The notes beneath the pieces were generated by a model. It was not told the DNA's origin. It was given only the letters and a program-made list of their open reading frames with translations, and did not search any database. Source: Qipengyuania sp. HL-TH1 (GTDB lineage: Bacteria; Pseudomonadota; Alphaproteobacteria; Sphingomonadales; Sphingomonadaceae). From it: DNA of 64,000 nucleotides. Below, piece after piece: positions 7,258 through 15,103 of this stretch. The DNA is taken from contig NZ_CP142675.1 in the NCBI RefSeq assembly GCF_036365825.1, forward strand, positions 2,550,501 through 2,614,500, given 5' to 3'. Numbering within the stretch: position 1 is the first letter of the stretch; each line of letters opens with the position of its first letter. The position numbers were made by a program, and so were the translations under genes.

Positions 7258-8319
7258 TTACTCCGCCGCCTGCGCTCCAGCCTCATCGCCGAACAGACCC
7301 GGGCCGTCGTCCTGCGCGGCGCCCTCCTCGTTCGCGGCCTTGGCCTTGGTGCGTTTGTCGAAGCTCGACCAGACCGAGTTCCAGTCGCCGGTGGTCGCGC
7401 CCTTGGAATATTCGGTGGCGCGCTGTTCGAAGAAATTGGCGTGCTCCACACCGTTGAGGAGCGGGGCGAGCCAGGGCAGCGGGTGATCGTCGATCATGTA
7501 GATCGGCTGGAGGCCGAGCTGGCCCAGCCGCCAGTCGGCGATGTAGCGGATGTACTTCTTGATTTCCTTGGGCGTCATGCCGCTGACCGGGCCCATTTCG
7601 AAGGCGAGGTCGATGAAATTGTCTTCCAGCCGCACCGACTTCTGGCAGATGTCGATGATGTCTTCCTTGACCGCCTTGGTCAGGCAGTCGCGCTCGCGCA
7701 CGAATTCGTGGAACATGCGGATGATGCCTTCGCAGTGCAGCGATTCGTCGCGCACCGACCAGCTGACGATCTGGCCCATGCCCTTCATCTTGTTGAAGCG
7801 CGGGAAGTTCATCAGCATGGCGAAGCTGGCGAACAGCTGCATGCCTTCGGTAAAGCCGCCGAACATCGCCAGCGTGCGCGCGATATCCTCGTCATTGTCG
7901 ACGCCGAACTGCTGCATGTAGCTGTGCTTGTCGGCCATTTCCTCATATTCGAGGAAGGCGGAATATTCGCTTTCGGGCATGCCGATCGTGTCGAGCAGGT
8001 GCGAATAGGCGGCGATGTGCACCGTCTCCATATTGGAGAAGGCGGTCAGCATCATCTTGATCTCGGTCGGCTTGAACACGCGCGCATATTTGTCGTGGTA
8101 GCAATCCTGCACCTCGACATCGGCCTGCGTGAAGAAACGGAAGATCTGCGTGAGCAGGTTGCGCTCGTGCTCGGTGAGCTTCTGCGCCCAGTCGCGGCAG
8201 TCCTCGCCGAGCGGCACTTCCTCGGGCATCCAGTGTATCTGCTGCTGGCGTTTCCAGAAGTCGTAGGCCCAGGGGTACTCGAAGGGCTTGTAGGTCTTAC
8301 GGGCTTCGAGCAACGACAT
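7258..8319 (-). CDS. nrdB: Class Ia ribonucleotide reductase, beta (radical) subunit
   Basis: NrdB houses the diiron-tyrosyl radical that drives ribonucleotide reduction by NrdA for dNTP synthesis. The 353-residue protein keeps the radical site: Glu98, His101 and Tyr105 in METVHIAAY match the E-x2-H-x3-Y spacing of E. coli R2 (Glu115, His118, Tyr122), and DESLHCEGI supplies the later Glu and His ligands. A flexible acidic tail ends the protein, and such tails dock on R1. There is no N-terminal ATP-cone. The ATG at 8319 starts MSLLEARKTYKPFEYPWAY. Unlike many genomes, nrdA is not adjacent; it lies 2.3 kb upstream on the same strand with other genes between. Confidence 0.96.
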   Translation of the reverse strand: MSLLEARKTYKPFEYPWAYDFWKRQQQIHWMPEEVPLGEDCRDWAQKLTEHERNLLTQIFRFFTQADVEVQDCYHDKYARVFKPTEIKMMLTAFSNMETVHIAAYSHLLDTIGMPESEYSAFLEYEEMADKHSYMQQFGVDNDEDIARTLAMFGGFTEGMQLFASFAMLMNFPRFNKMKGMGQIVSWSVRDESLHCEGIIRMFHEFVRERDCLTKAVKEDIIDICQKSVRLEDNFIDLAFEMGPVSGMTPKEIKKYIRYIADWRLGQLGLQPIYMIDDHPLPWLAPLLNGVEHANFFEQRATEYSKGATTGDWNSVWSSFDKRTKAKAANEEGAAQDDGPGLFGDEAGAQAAE

Positions 8320-8757
8320 CTGGTAGTTCTCCGATTCAGCGTGAACGACTCATATAGGGAATCAGAACCCGGATTCGAAGGCAAGCGGGAATGATTCGGC
8401 GGGGATAAGATGTGGTCAACCGCAGATGCGCCCGGTGGCGCGGGGGCGGTATGCGACGAACCGCGCCATTCTTCAAAGCAGCAGCCGTTCGCCGTACCCC
8501 CGGTGGTCGCATGCCAAGCGACCGGAGCGCCCCATTGTGCGCTGGATAGCCCGCCGCGCTTTGCGTCAACCCCAAGGTTCCTCGGTATTGTCGCTGCACG
8601 GCCCGCTGGGCATTATCATTAACGGCAGGGGGGTGATTCACCAGAACACCCAGGAAGCGAATCCGTCCATTTCCCCGGGCCGGGCACCGGTCGAGCGGCT
8701 CCCGCCTTTCGGCAGATGTGCAATTGTGCGCCGTGCAGGCGAGAATTGGAGATCGAC
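8320..8757. other. Intergenic region between nrdB and a small membrane protein
   Basis: This 438-nt stretch separates the divergent nrdB and the gene at 8758. Several frames are open across it, but none has a recognisable protein or a good ribosome site. An 11-bp palindrome GGTGATTCACC lies at 8632-8642. No RNA gene is seen. Confidence 0.5.
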
Positions 8758-9060
8758 ATGTCCATCGGGCTCGATGACGTTGCGACCGGGGTCGGTACCT
8801 ACCTTGTGGCAAGCCTCGTGTTCGCCTCATTGCTGGTTCGTATCGCCACCTCTGCCTGGCCCAGCAAATTGCTGCGGCGTCATGTATGGACCTTTCCGCT
8901 GTCCCCGATCTTCGGATCCATGGCGCTGCTGGGGGTAGTCCTGCTGGTTGTCGGCCAGATCGTCGACGTCATGATCCGCGGCAGTTTCAGGGCGCTATCG
9001 GGGAAGCGCGCCTACCGGCGCGTCCAGATCGATTCCTATTACCATATTCGTGGTCGCTAG
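8758..9060 (+). CDS. Small two-helix membrane protein, function unknown
   Basis: The ATG at 8758, preceded by GGAG at a suitable distance, gives 100 residues (MSIGLDDVATG). Two hydrophobic helices are visible, about residues 12-32 and 50-75, followed by a basic tail rich in Arg and Tyr. No family is recognised. Its TAG stop shares the bases CTAG (9057-9060) with the stop of the LuxR-type gene on the other strand, so the two genes overlap tail to tail. Confidence 0.62.
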   Translation: MSIGLDDVATGVGTYLVASLVFASLLVRIATSAWPSKLLRRHVWTFPLSPIFGSMALLGVVLLVVGQIVDVMIRGSFRALSGKRAYRRVQIDSYYHIRGR

Positions 9061-9830
9061 CTGCGGCGCGGATCGGGAGACCGCAGCAAACCGCTGAGAT
9101 AGGCCGCCGCGACGATCTCGTTCGAATGGCTGCAGCCGAGCCGCTGGCGCAGCCGCGCAGCATGATAGGCCACCGTGTTTTCGCTGATGCCGAGGTCGTA
9201 GGCGATTTCCTTTTGCCGCTTGCCCGCCGCAAGACCCGCAAGGACATCGGCCTGGCGGCCGCTCAGCGCGGGCCGCAGGCGCTTTGGCGCCGGTCCGGCG
9301 ATTTTCTCGAGATAGGCATAGGTGAAATGCATCACCGCCGAGAGGTAGATCCAGTAGCTGTCATCGAGCGCTGCGGTCACGTCCTCGGCAAAATCGCCCG
9401 GCAGGACGCCGCTGTCGGGGACGCTGCCATCGCGCACCACCGGGAGGCCGGCCATGTCCTCGCAGGGCGTGTCATCGACGGTGATGGCGATGGCCTGCAT
9501 GGTCGACCTGTCGCCCTTGCCCGGTCGCTCGACAAACTGCCCGATGTCGCCCGCGTTCGCAGCGGCCCCATCGCGGGCGACCTGGCCGAAGGGGAATGCG
9601 GAGATCGCGACGCTGCTGGCATCAGCCGGCTGAGGCGTACCGGGCGTTAGCGTGGAAGGCGCGGTCGCCGCCTCCTGTTCGTCCTCCGTATCGCGGTAGA
9701 AGACATGGACCTCGCCGGACACGGGCACCCGGCCGATCGCATCGAGCGCGGCGGTCCAGATCGCATCCGCGCTTTCGGCATGGTCAAGCGACGCCAGGAA
9801 ATCCTCGAAGAAGTTCCTCAGCCCGCCCAT
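9057..9830 (-). CDS. LuxR family transcriptional regulator
   Basis: The 257-residue protein ends in a typical LuxR/GerE helix-turn-helix: LSGRQADVLAGLAAGKRQKEIAYDLGISENTVAYHAARLRQRLG, about residues 190-233. The N-terminal 180 residues do not clearly match an acyl-homoserine-lactone domain, having few of its conserved Trp and Tyr residues, and could be a PAS/GAF-like sensor. The segment about 60-110 is low in complexity (Ala, Pro, Thr). It probably binds DNA as a dimer. No acyl-homoserine-lactone synthase gene is in the window. The start is ATG at 9830. Confidence 0.85.
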   Translation of the reverse strand: MGGLRNFFEDFLASLDHAESADAIWTAALDAIGRVPVSGEVHVFYRDTEDEQEAATAPSTLTPGTPQPADASSVAISAFPFGQVARDGAAANAGDIGQFVERPGKGDRSTMQAIAITVDDTPCEDMAGLPVVRDGSVPDSGVLPGDFAEDVTAALDDSYWIYLSAVMHFTYAYLEKIAGPAPKRLRPALSGRQADVLAGLAAGKRQKEIAYDLGISENTVAYHAARLRQRLGCSHSNEIVAAAYLSGLLRSPDPRRS

Positions 9831-10201
9831 GGCCGTGCCCCGGACATACGTATAGAGAGTGCACTACCGAATTCCCCCTCCTTCCAAAGACAATGCAGAA
9901 TGCCATTCGAAGATATTATGGGATGTCTGAATAATGCCCGCGCATGGGTGATTAAATGCGCCTTGCGCCGGTTGGTTAATACTAGCCCGTCCCGGTAGGC
10001 TGTCGAGAGCATCGGGGCGGCGCAGGATACGCGCGGAAGGCCAAAGCCTTTAATTTGAGCGTCCCGTCAGTCGAGAGAGCGTCCGCCCCCAAGAAATCTT
10101 GGGGGTCGGCTGCGCCGTGCACCAGCTTCGGCGAAGCGTGGACCAAAGCCACCGCCAGCCCGTTGGTAAGGTGTAAGCAACGCAAAACAAAAGGAATTTA
10201 G
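9831..10201. other. Regulatory intergenic region upstream of luxR-type and DUF2171 genes
   Basis: This 371-nt divergent region holds no credible coding frame. It contains the palindrome CCCCCAAGAAATCTTGGGGG at 10086-10105, listed separately, and a locally AT-rich block at about 9880-9980 that could hold promoters for either gene. Confidence 0.5.
10086..10105. promoter_or_regulatory. 20-bp near-perfect palindrome, possible operator
   Basis: The arms CCCCCAAGA and TCTTGGGGG are exact complements around a 2-nt centre. The site is 96 nt upstream of the DUF2171 gene start. It is not followed by a T run on either strand, so it looks like a protein-binding site rather than a terminator. The regulator is unknown. 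Confidence 0.4.
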
Positions 10202-10438
10202 ATGTTCGAGAAGATTCGCATCAAGGAACACATGGAAATCGCCGACGCCAAGGGCCAGCACGTCGGAACCGTCGATGAAGTCGAAGGCGATGCCATCAAG
10301 CTGACCAAATCGGACAGCGGCGATGACATGCACCACTTCCTGGCGCTCGACGATGTCGAGAAGATCGACGACAACCGTATCTACCTCAAGGAAGGTGCGC
10401 GGATCCCCGCCGGTCTCGGCAACAAGGCGGTCGCCTGA
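10202..10438 (+). CDS. DUF2171 domain protein
   Basis: The 78-residue protein has the short beta-barrel pattern of DUF2171/PRC-like proteins: an opening IRIKEHMEIADAKGQHVGTVDEVEGDAIKLTKSD, then HHFLALDDVEKIDDNRIYLKEGA. Members are small cytosolic proteins often induced in stress or stationary phase; no activity is established. An AAGGAA ribosome site precedes the ATG at 10202. A strong terminator follows within 40 nt, so it is likely monocistronic, and the upstream palindrome may control it. Confidence 0.86.
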   Translation: MFEKIRIKEHMEIADAKGQHVGTVDEVEGDAIKLTKSDSGDDMHHFLALDDVEKIDDNRIYLKEGARIPAGLGNKAVA

Positions 10439-10476
10439 GCGACCCCGCCGTTACGATCCCATAGCGGATCTCAAAA

Positions 10477-10510
10477 GCCCCGCCCCGGAAGTCCGGTGGC
10501 GGGGCCTTTC
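10477..10510. terminator. Bidirectional intrinsic terminator
   Basis: The arms GCCCCGCC (10477-10484) and GGCGGGGC (10498-10505) enclose a 13-nt loop that can itself pair. CTTTC follows on the plus strand and TTTTG on the minus strand. It serves both the DUF2171 gene ending at 10438 and nrdA, whose stop is at 10579 on the other strand. Confidence 0.85.
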
Positions 10511-10578
10511 ATATGGGCAATCGTGGCTGGTGAGAGAGGTGAGCCTAGGGCCGCCCAGACGTCACCAGAGGCCGCCTA

Positions 10579-12600
10579 CTACTGGCAGGCGAGGCATTCC
10601 TCGTAATCGGTCTGCTCGGCGCCTGCGGCCAGTTCGAACTTCGCGGCATCGGCGGTGTTGTCCGCTTCCACGCCGCCGGCGAAACCGGCGCGTTGCACGC
10701 TCTTCGAGCGGAGGTAGTAGAGCGACTTGATGCCCTTTTCCCACGCCTGGAAGTGCAGCATCATCAGGTCCCACTTGTCGACATCGGCTGGGATGAACAG
10801 GTTCAGCGACTGCGCCTGGTCGATGAAGGGGGCCCGGTCGCCGGCGAATTCGAGCAGCCAGCGCTGGTCGATTTCGAAGCTGGTCTTGAAGGTGGCCTTT
10901 TCTTCGGTCGTCAGGAAGTCGAGGTGCTGGACGCTGCCGCCCCGCTCGAGGATCGAATTCCAGACATTGGTCGAGTTCTTGCTCTTCTTGTCGAGGATAT
11001 TCTCGAGATAGGGGTTCTTGACGATGAACGAGCCCGACAGCGTCTTGTGCGTGTAGATATTGGCCGGGATCGGTTCGATGCAGGCGCTGGTCCCGCCGCA
11101 GATGATGCTGATCGATGCGGTCGGCGCGATCGCCATCTTGCAGCTGAAGCGTTCCATCGCGCCGGTTTCGGCAGCGTCGGGGCACGGCCCGCGTTCCTGC
11201 GCCAGCACCAGCGAGGCTTCTTCCGCCTTGGCGCTGATATGCTTGAACATCTTGAGGTTCCACACCTTGGCCATCGGGCTTTCGAAGCCGATGCTCTTGG
11301 CCTGGAGGAAGGAGTGGAAGCCCATCACCCCGAGGCCCACGCTGCGTTCGCGCATGGCCGAATATTTCGCGCGCGCCATCTGGTCGGGCGCCCGGTCGAT
11401 ATAGTCCTGCAGGACGTTGTCGAGGAAGCGCATGATGTCCTCGATGAACTGCTTGTCGCCGTTCCATTCATCCCATTTCTCGAGATTGAGCGAGGAGAGG
11501 CAGCACACTGCAGTGCGATCGTTGCCGAGATGGTCGATGCCGGTGGGCAGCGTGATTTCGGCGCACAGGTTCGAGGTCGAGACCTTGAGCCCCAGTTCGC
11601 GGTGATGCTTGGGCATCATGCGGTTCACCGTGTCGGAGAACACGATGTAGGGTTCGCCCGTGGCGAGCCGGGTTTCGACCAGCTTCTGGAACAGGCTGCG
11701 CGCGTCAATGGTCTTGCGCACCGATCCGTCGCGCGGGGACACGAGGTCGAATTCCTCGCCCGCGCGCACCGCTTCCATGAAGGCATCGGTGACGAGCACG
11801 CCGTGGTGCAGGTTCAGCGCCTTGCGGTTGAAATCGCCGCTCGGCTTGCGGATCTCTAGGAACTCCTCGATCTCGGGGTGCGAAACGTCGATGTAGCAGG
11901 CGGCCGAACCGCGGCGCAGCGAGCCTTGCGAAATTGCGAGCGTGAGCGAATCCATCACCCGCACGAAGGGGATGATGCCGCTGGTCTTGCCGTTGAGGCC
12001 GACCGGTTCGCCGATCCCGCGGACATTGCCCCAATAGGTGCCGATGCCGCCGCCCTTCGAGGCGAGCCAGACGTTCTCGTTCCAGGTGTTGACGATGCCG
12101 TCGAGGCTGTCCGACACGCTGTTGAGATAGCAGGAAATCGGCAGGCCGCGCGTGGTGCCGCCATTCGACAGCACGGGCGTGGCGGGCATGAACCACAGGT
12201 TCGAGATATAGTCGTAAAGCCGCTGCGCATGTTCGGCATCGTCGGCGAAATAATCGGCCACACGCGCAAACAGGTCCTGATAGCCTTCACCCGGCAGCAG
12301 GTAACGATCGGTCAGCGTTTCCTTGCCGAATTCGGTCAGCAGCGCATCGCGGCTCTCGTCGGTCTTCACGTCGAACCGGCGATCGAGCACCTTCTTGCTG
12401 TCATGTTCGGCCGCTTCCGAGGTCGCGCTGGCGACCGCGCCGGCCAGCGCCTGGCCAGCGGCTGCCTGGACCAGTTCGTCACTGCCCTTGTCCGTCTTGT
12501 CCATGGCGACCGCTTTCTCTTCGGTGGTGGGTTCGGGCGCGGTGTCTTGTGTGTCGAAATCCAATGCCATCGCCGTATCGTTCCCGCTCTTGAAATCCAT
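10579..12600 (-). CDS. nrdA: Class Ia ribonucleotide reductase, alpha (catalytic) subunit, without ATP-cone
   Basis: NrdA reduces ribonucleoside diphosphates to deoxyribonucleotides with the radical supplied by NrdB. From the ATG at 12600 (MDFKSGNDT) it is 673 residues. Catalytic features are complete: the redox Cys in GLPISCYLNS, the Asn-Cys-Glu triad in NLCAEI, the partner Cys in AVCCLSSLN, the Tyr-Tyr radical-transfer pair in SLYYLRSKS, and the C-terminal CLACQ that takes electrons from thioredoxin or glutaredoxin. The N-terminal ATP-cone of E. coli NrdA is missing; the 80 residues before the barrel are acidic and low in complexity. The frame is open to 12696 but the extension looks non-coding. 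A candidate NrdR box pair lies upstream. Confidence 0.95.
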   Translation of the reverse strand: MDFKSGNDTAMALDFDTQDTAPEPTTEEKAVAMDKTDKGSDELVQAAAGQALAGAVASATSEAAEHDSKKVLDRRFDVKTDESRDALLTEFGKETLTDRYLLPGEGYQDLFARVADYFADDAEHAQRLYDYISNLWFMPATPVLSNGGTTRGLPISCYLNSVSDSLDGIVNTWNENVWLASKGGGIGTYWGNVRGIGEPVGLNGKTSGIIPFVRVMDSLTLAISQGSLRRGSAACYIDVSHPEIEEFLEIRKPSGDFNRKALNLHHGVLVTDAFMEAVRAGEEFDLVSPRDGSVRKTIDARSLFQKLVETRLATGEPYIVFSDTVNRMMPKHHRELGLKVSTSNLCAEITLPTGIDHLGNDRTAVCCLSSLNLEKWDEWNGDKQFIEDIMRFLDNVLQDYIDRAPDQMARAKYSAMRERSVGLGVMGFHSFLQAKSIGFESPMAKVWNLKMFKHISAKAEEASLVLAQERGPCPDAAETGAMERFSCKMAIAPTASISIICGGTSACIEPIPANIYTHKTLSGSFIVKNPYLENILDKKSKNSTNVWNSILERGGSVQHLDFLTTEEKATFKTSFEIDQRWLLEFAGDRAPFIDQAQSLNLFIPADVDKWDLMMLHFQAWEKGIKSLYYLRSKSVQRAGFAGGVEADNTADAAKFELAAGAEQTDYEECLACQ

Positions 12601-13150
12601 CGTGTGCCCCGCCGTCTGAGTGCTCCGCGGGCCGCTATCAGGCCACCCGCGTTCCGGTTGTGTTCGAGTCGACGAGGCCACTGCCCCGCCTACCAATTTT
12701 GTGTGGCTCCGGGGCGAAAACTTTTCCCCTTTTTCCCCACAGCCATGCCGCTGGGGCGGGGCTCCTCAATATGGGGAGCCGGCCGCCAAAAGCTAGGTCT
12801 TGTGGGTACCCATGGTAGCCTGACCACTAGATACTGAATCAGGCGGGACTCCGGCGCAAGAGGGTCAACGCCGATTTAAGGCTGGTTCGGGCCTGGCGGA
12901 GCCGGTGCCTTATCCGGCTGCAACGCCGCGACGCGTGGACCAAGCTGGACTTCGGGCGAGCGCAAGGGGCTAAATGAATCCGTGAAAAAAATTTTGCGGG
13001 CAAAAACGATCGGTCCGGCTTGTGAGTCAATCGAATCCGGGCGCGCAATTTTGGAATCGAGGCGGGCATTCGGCACAGACTCCGGCGCTGCCGCAACCCG
13101 TCCGCAGCACGGGATCACGGCAACGCCGAAGAACAGTGCCGGGGCCGGCG
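12601..13150. other. 550-nt intergenic region upstream of nrdA
   Basis: No convincing gene is seen. A minus-strand frame at 12839-13096 is basic and Arg/Ser-rich with no family pattern. The nrdA-proximal half carries the two NrdR-box-like repeats at 12790-12839 and C-rich leader sequence. The far half contains an A/T-rich block (about 12980-13010) that may be a promoter. Confidence 0.5.
12790..12839 (-). promoter_or_regulatory. Candidate tandem NrdR boxes controlling nrdA
   Basis: Two 16-bp sites resemble the NrdR consensus ACACTATATATTGTGT: AAGCTAGGTCTTGTGG at 12790 (10 of 16) and CCACTAGATACTGAAT at 12824 (12 of 16), about 34 bp apart, 190-240 bp before the nrdA start. NrdR is an ATP-cone repressor of RNR genes that binds paired boxes. 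Spacing slightly above the usual 31-32 bp makes this tentative. A minus-strand TACCAT between them could be a -10 element. Confidence 0.45.
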
Positions 13151-13633
13151 CTAGGACGCGGTGCGCGGAGCCGAATTGAACGCGAATACGGTGCGTTCGC
13201 GCGGGTCGGCGAGGCGCGCCTGTTCCAGCTTCGCCAGCTGCGACGACAGATCGGCAAAGGCCTGGTGGCTGTTGGCGAGGACGATGTTGGCCTGGAAAAT
13301 CTGGTCGGGTGCCCCGATCGCCGGGAGCGGATTGCTCCGGCCCAGCCGGGCAACCGCCACCAGCGCGCGACGATCCACGCTGCGCTGGCCCGATTTGCGA
13401 TAGAGTTTCACATCGGCCGGGCGGCCATCGGCGCCGCGCTGGAACCGCACCATGGCAATCCCTTCGCCAACCAGCTCACGCCGCGGCCAGTCGGCGCGCA
13501 GGAGATTGCGATCGAGGTCGCGGGAAATCGTCGTCTCGGCGGCACTCTCCGCCGAGACGACGATGTCCTGCGAAGTCGCGGGGACGCCGGTCACCAGCAA
13601 GGCACCGGCAAAGGCTATAAGGGGGGATTTCAT
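13151..13633 (-). CDS. Secreted protein with TonB C-terminal-like domain
   Basis: From the ATG at 13633 (MKSPLIAFAG) the protein is 160 residues with a signal peptide (cleavage near residue 21, VPATSQ). The region about 45-100 resembles the TonB C-terminal energy-transducer fold: RRELVGEGIAMVRFQRGADGRPADVKLYRKSGQRSVDRRALVAV. The usual membrane anchor and Pro-rich spacer of TonB are absent, so it is a periplasmic TonB-C-like protein of unknown role rather than a TonB. AAAGGATGATCCG precedes the start. A 16-bp perfect inverted repeat lies within the coding sequence just after the signal peptide (13513-13564 region; arms at 13527-13542 and 13549-13564). Confidence 0.74.
   Translation of the reverse strand: MKSPLIAFAGALLVTGVPATSQDIVVSAESAAETTISRDLDRNLLRADWPRRELVGEGIAMVRFQRGADGRPADVKLYRKSGQRSVDRRALVAVARLGRSNPLPAIGAPDQIFQANIVLANSHQAFADLSSQLAKLEQARLADPRERTVFAFNSAPRTAS
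13527..13564. repeat. Perfect 16-bp inverted repeat inside a coding sequence
   Basis: The arms ATCGTCGTCTCGGCGG and CCGCCGAGACGACGAT are exact complements around the 6-nt loop CACTCT. The repeat lies inside the TonB-C-like gene, in codons for the first residues of the mature protein. Such a long G/C-rich stem would fold strongly in mRNA or as a cruciform. Confidence 0.9.
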
Positions 13634-14022
13634 CGGATCATCCTTTCGCGTGCAAAGATGATCGGCCGCAGTCGCGTTGCACGCCCGGCACAAGGCGGGC
13701 GGCCGTCCCATGGTCCACAATCAGTGGTCGATCGGGGCAGGCCGGCGTCTGCGGGAGCCGGACGTCCTGTGCATCAGGATACGCGCGAAGGATTGCGTGT
13801 CAAACTCCCGGCGCAAGGGGGGCTCGGTGGGGCAAATGGCAACTCCCTGAGGGCACAGCGCAACTTCTCGCCTGCATCCCGAAGCGATCATTTTAGCCAA
13901 ACGCAAGAATCGAGCGCAGCGGCGCAGCAGACTCGCCTTTTGCGAACGACTAGAGACAATTTCCGTTCGTCCGCCGGTCGACCGACGACGGCCATTGGTC
14001 GAACAACCACGCAAATTTGGCC
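13634..14022. other. Intergenic region, nothing recognisable
   Basis: These 389 nt lie between two minus-strand genes. Some frames are open but show no family pattern. No hairpin with a T tract and no tRNA-like fold was found by eye. It presumably holds the promoter of the TonB-C-like gene. Confidence 0.4.
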
Positions 14023-14913
14023 CTAGTCGGCATTCGCCTTGGCATGGCCGGCGATCGCATCGGCAAGCTCGTCGACCAGCTCGAGCGGCAGGTCGTGGCC
14101 CCAGCCCGGGATGGTCTTCAGCTTGGCGCCGGGGATCGAGGCCGCCGTATCGCGGCCACCCTCGCAGGGCACCAGCGGATCGTCTTCGCCATGCAAGACC
14201 AGCGTCGGCACAGTAACGTCTTTCAGCATACCCCGGCGGTCGCCATCCGCGACGATCGCCGAGAGATGCCGTGTCGGCCCTTCGGGGTAGAAACTGCGCC
14301 GGACACTGGCGGTGGTGCGTTCGCGCAGGCGCTCGTCCTCGGTCGGATAGCCGGGCGAACCGATCGTGCGCGCCACCATCATGCCATGCTCGACCAGCAC
14401 CTTCTCATCGGTGCTGTCGGGGCGGGTAACCAGCGCCTTCATCGCCTCGGGCTTGGTGGGCGGCAGCTTGGGATTGCCGGTGGTCGAGAAAATCGTGGTG
14501 AGCGACAGGCATTTGTCGGCATGCCGCGAGACGAAATGCTGAGCGATCATCCCGCCCATGCTCGCGCCGACGATGTGCGCCTTCTCGATGCCCAGCGTAT
14601 CGAGCAAGCCGGCCCCGTCATCGGCCATATCGGCCAGCGTATAGGGTACTTTGGGCTTGAGCCCGAGCTTGGAGAGGAGCGTCATCTTGACCAGCCCCGG
14701 CGCCTTGACCCCATCGAACTTGTGGCTGAGGCCGATATCGCGATTGTCGTAGCGGATGACACGGAAGCCGCGGCTGGCAAGCGCCTCGACCAGTTCGTCG
14801 GGCCACAGCGTCAGCTGCGCGCCGAACCCCATGATCAGCAGCATGGGCGGGGCGGTCTTGTCGCCCTGTTCCTCGTAGTGAATCTCGATCCCGTTCGCGA
14901 TTGCCTTGGGCAT
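14023..14913 (-). CDS. Alpha/beta-fold hydrolase
   Basis: The 296-residue protein has the full alpha/beta-hydrolase set. An oxyanion loop lies near LLIMGFGAQLTLW, the nucleophile elbow is GASMGG (Ser near residue 117), the acid is Asp in LHGEDDPLV (near 246) and the base is His in PGWGHDLPLE (near 273). It starts at ATG 14913 with MPKAIANGIEIHYEEQG. The pattern resembles esterases or lactonases of the 3-oxoadipate enol-lactonase type, but no pathway partner is adjacent, so the substrate is open. It is cytosolic, with no signal peptide. Confidence 0.9.
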   Translation of the reverse strand: MPKAIANGIEIHYEEQGDKTAPPMLLIMGFGAQLTLWPDELVEALASRGFRVIRYDNRDIGLSHKFDGVKAPGLVKMTLLSKLGLKPKVPYTLADMADDGAGLLDTLGIEKAHIVGASMGGMIAQHFVSRHADKCLSLTTIFSTTGNPKLPPTKPEAMKALVTRPDSTDEKVLVEHGMMVARTIGSPGYPTEDERLRERTTASVRRSFYPEGPTRHLSAIVADGDRRGMLKDVTVPTLVLHGEDDPLVPCEGGRDTAASIPGAKLKTIPGWGHDLPLELVDELADAIAGHAKANAD

Positions 14914-15103
14914 TGCTCTACCTCCTCCGAATTCCGGCTGGAGACCTCATCGCATGCTCATGCCCTTGTCCAGCGCAAACCGGCCTGCAGCTGTGGGTTT
15001 CGCCGGCTCATCACAATGGCGTGTGCTTACAATCCTACTGCGCCGACCGCTGGCATATCCCCGCGCGGATGGCACGCATTGGCGTGGCTCGAGGGTGAAC
15101 GAA

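Noticed and set aside
8336..8830. Overlapping frames on both strands upstream of nrdB
   Set aside because: No consistent protein pattern; treated as intergenic.
12839..13096. Basic 85-codon minus-strand frame upstream of nrdA
   Set aside because: Arg/Ser-rich with no ribosome site or family pattern; overlaps the NrdR-like sites.
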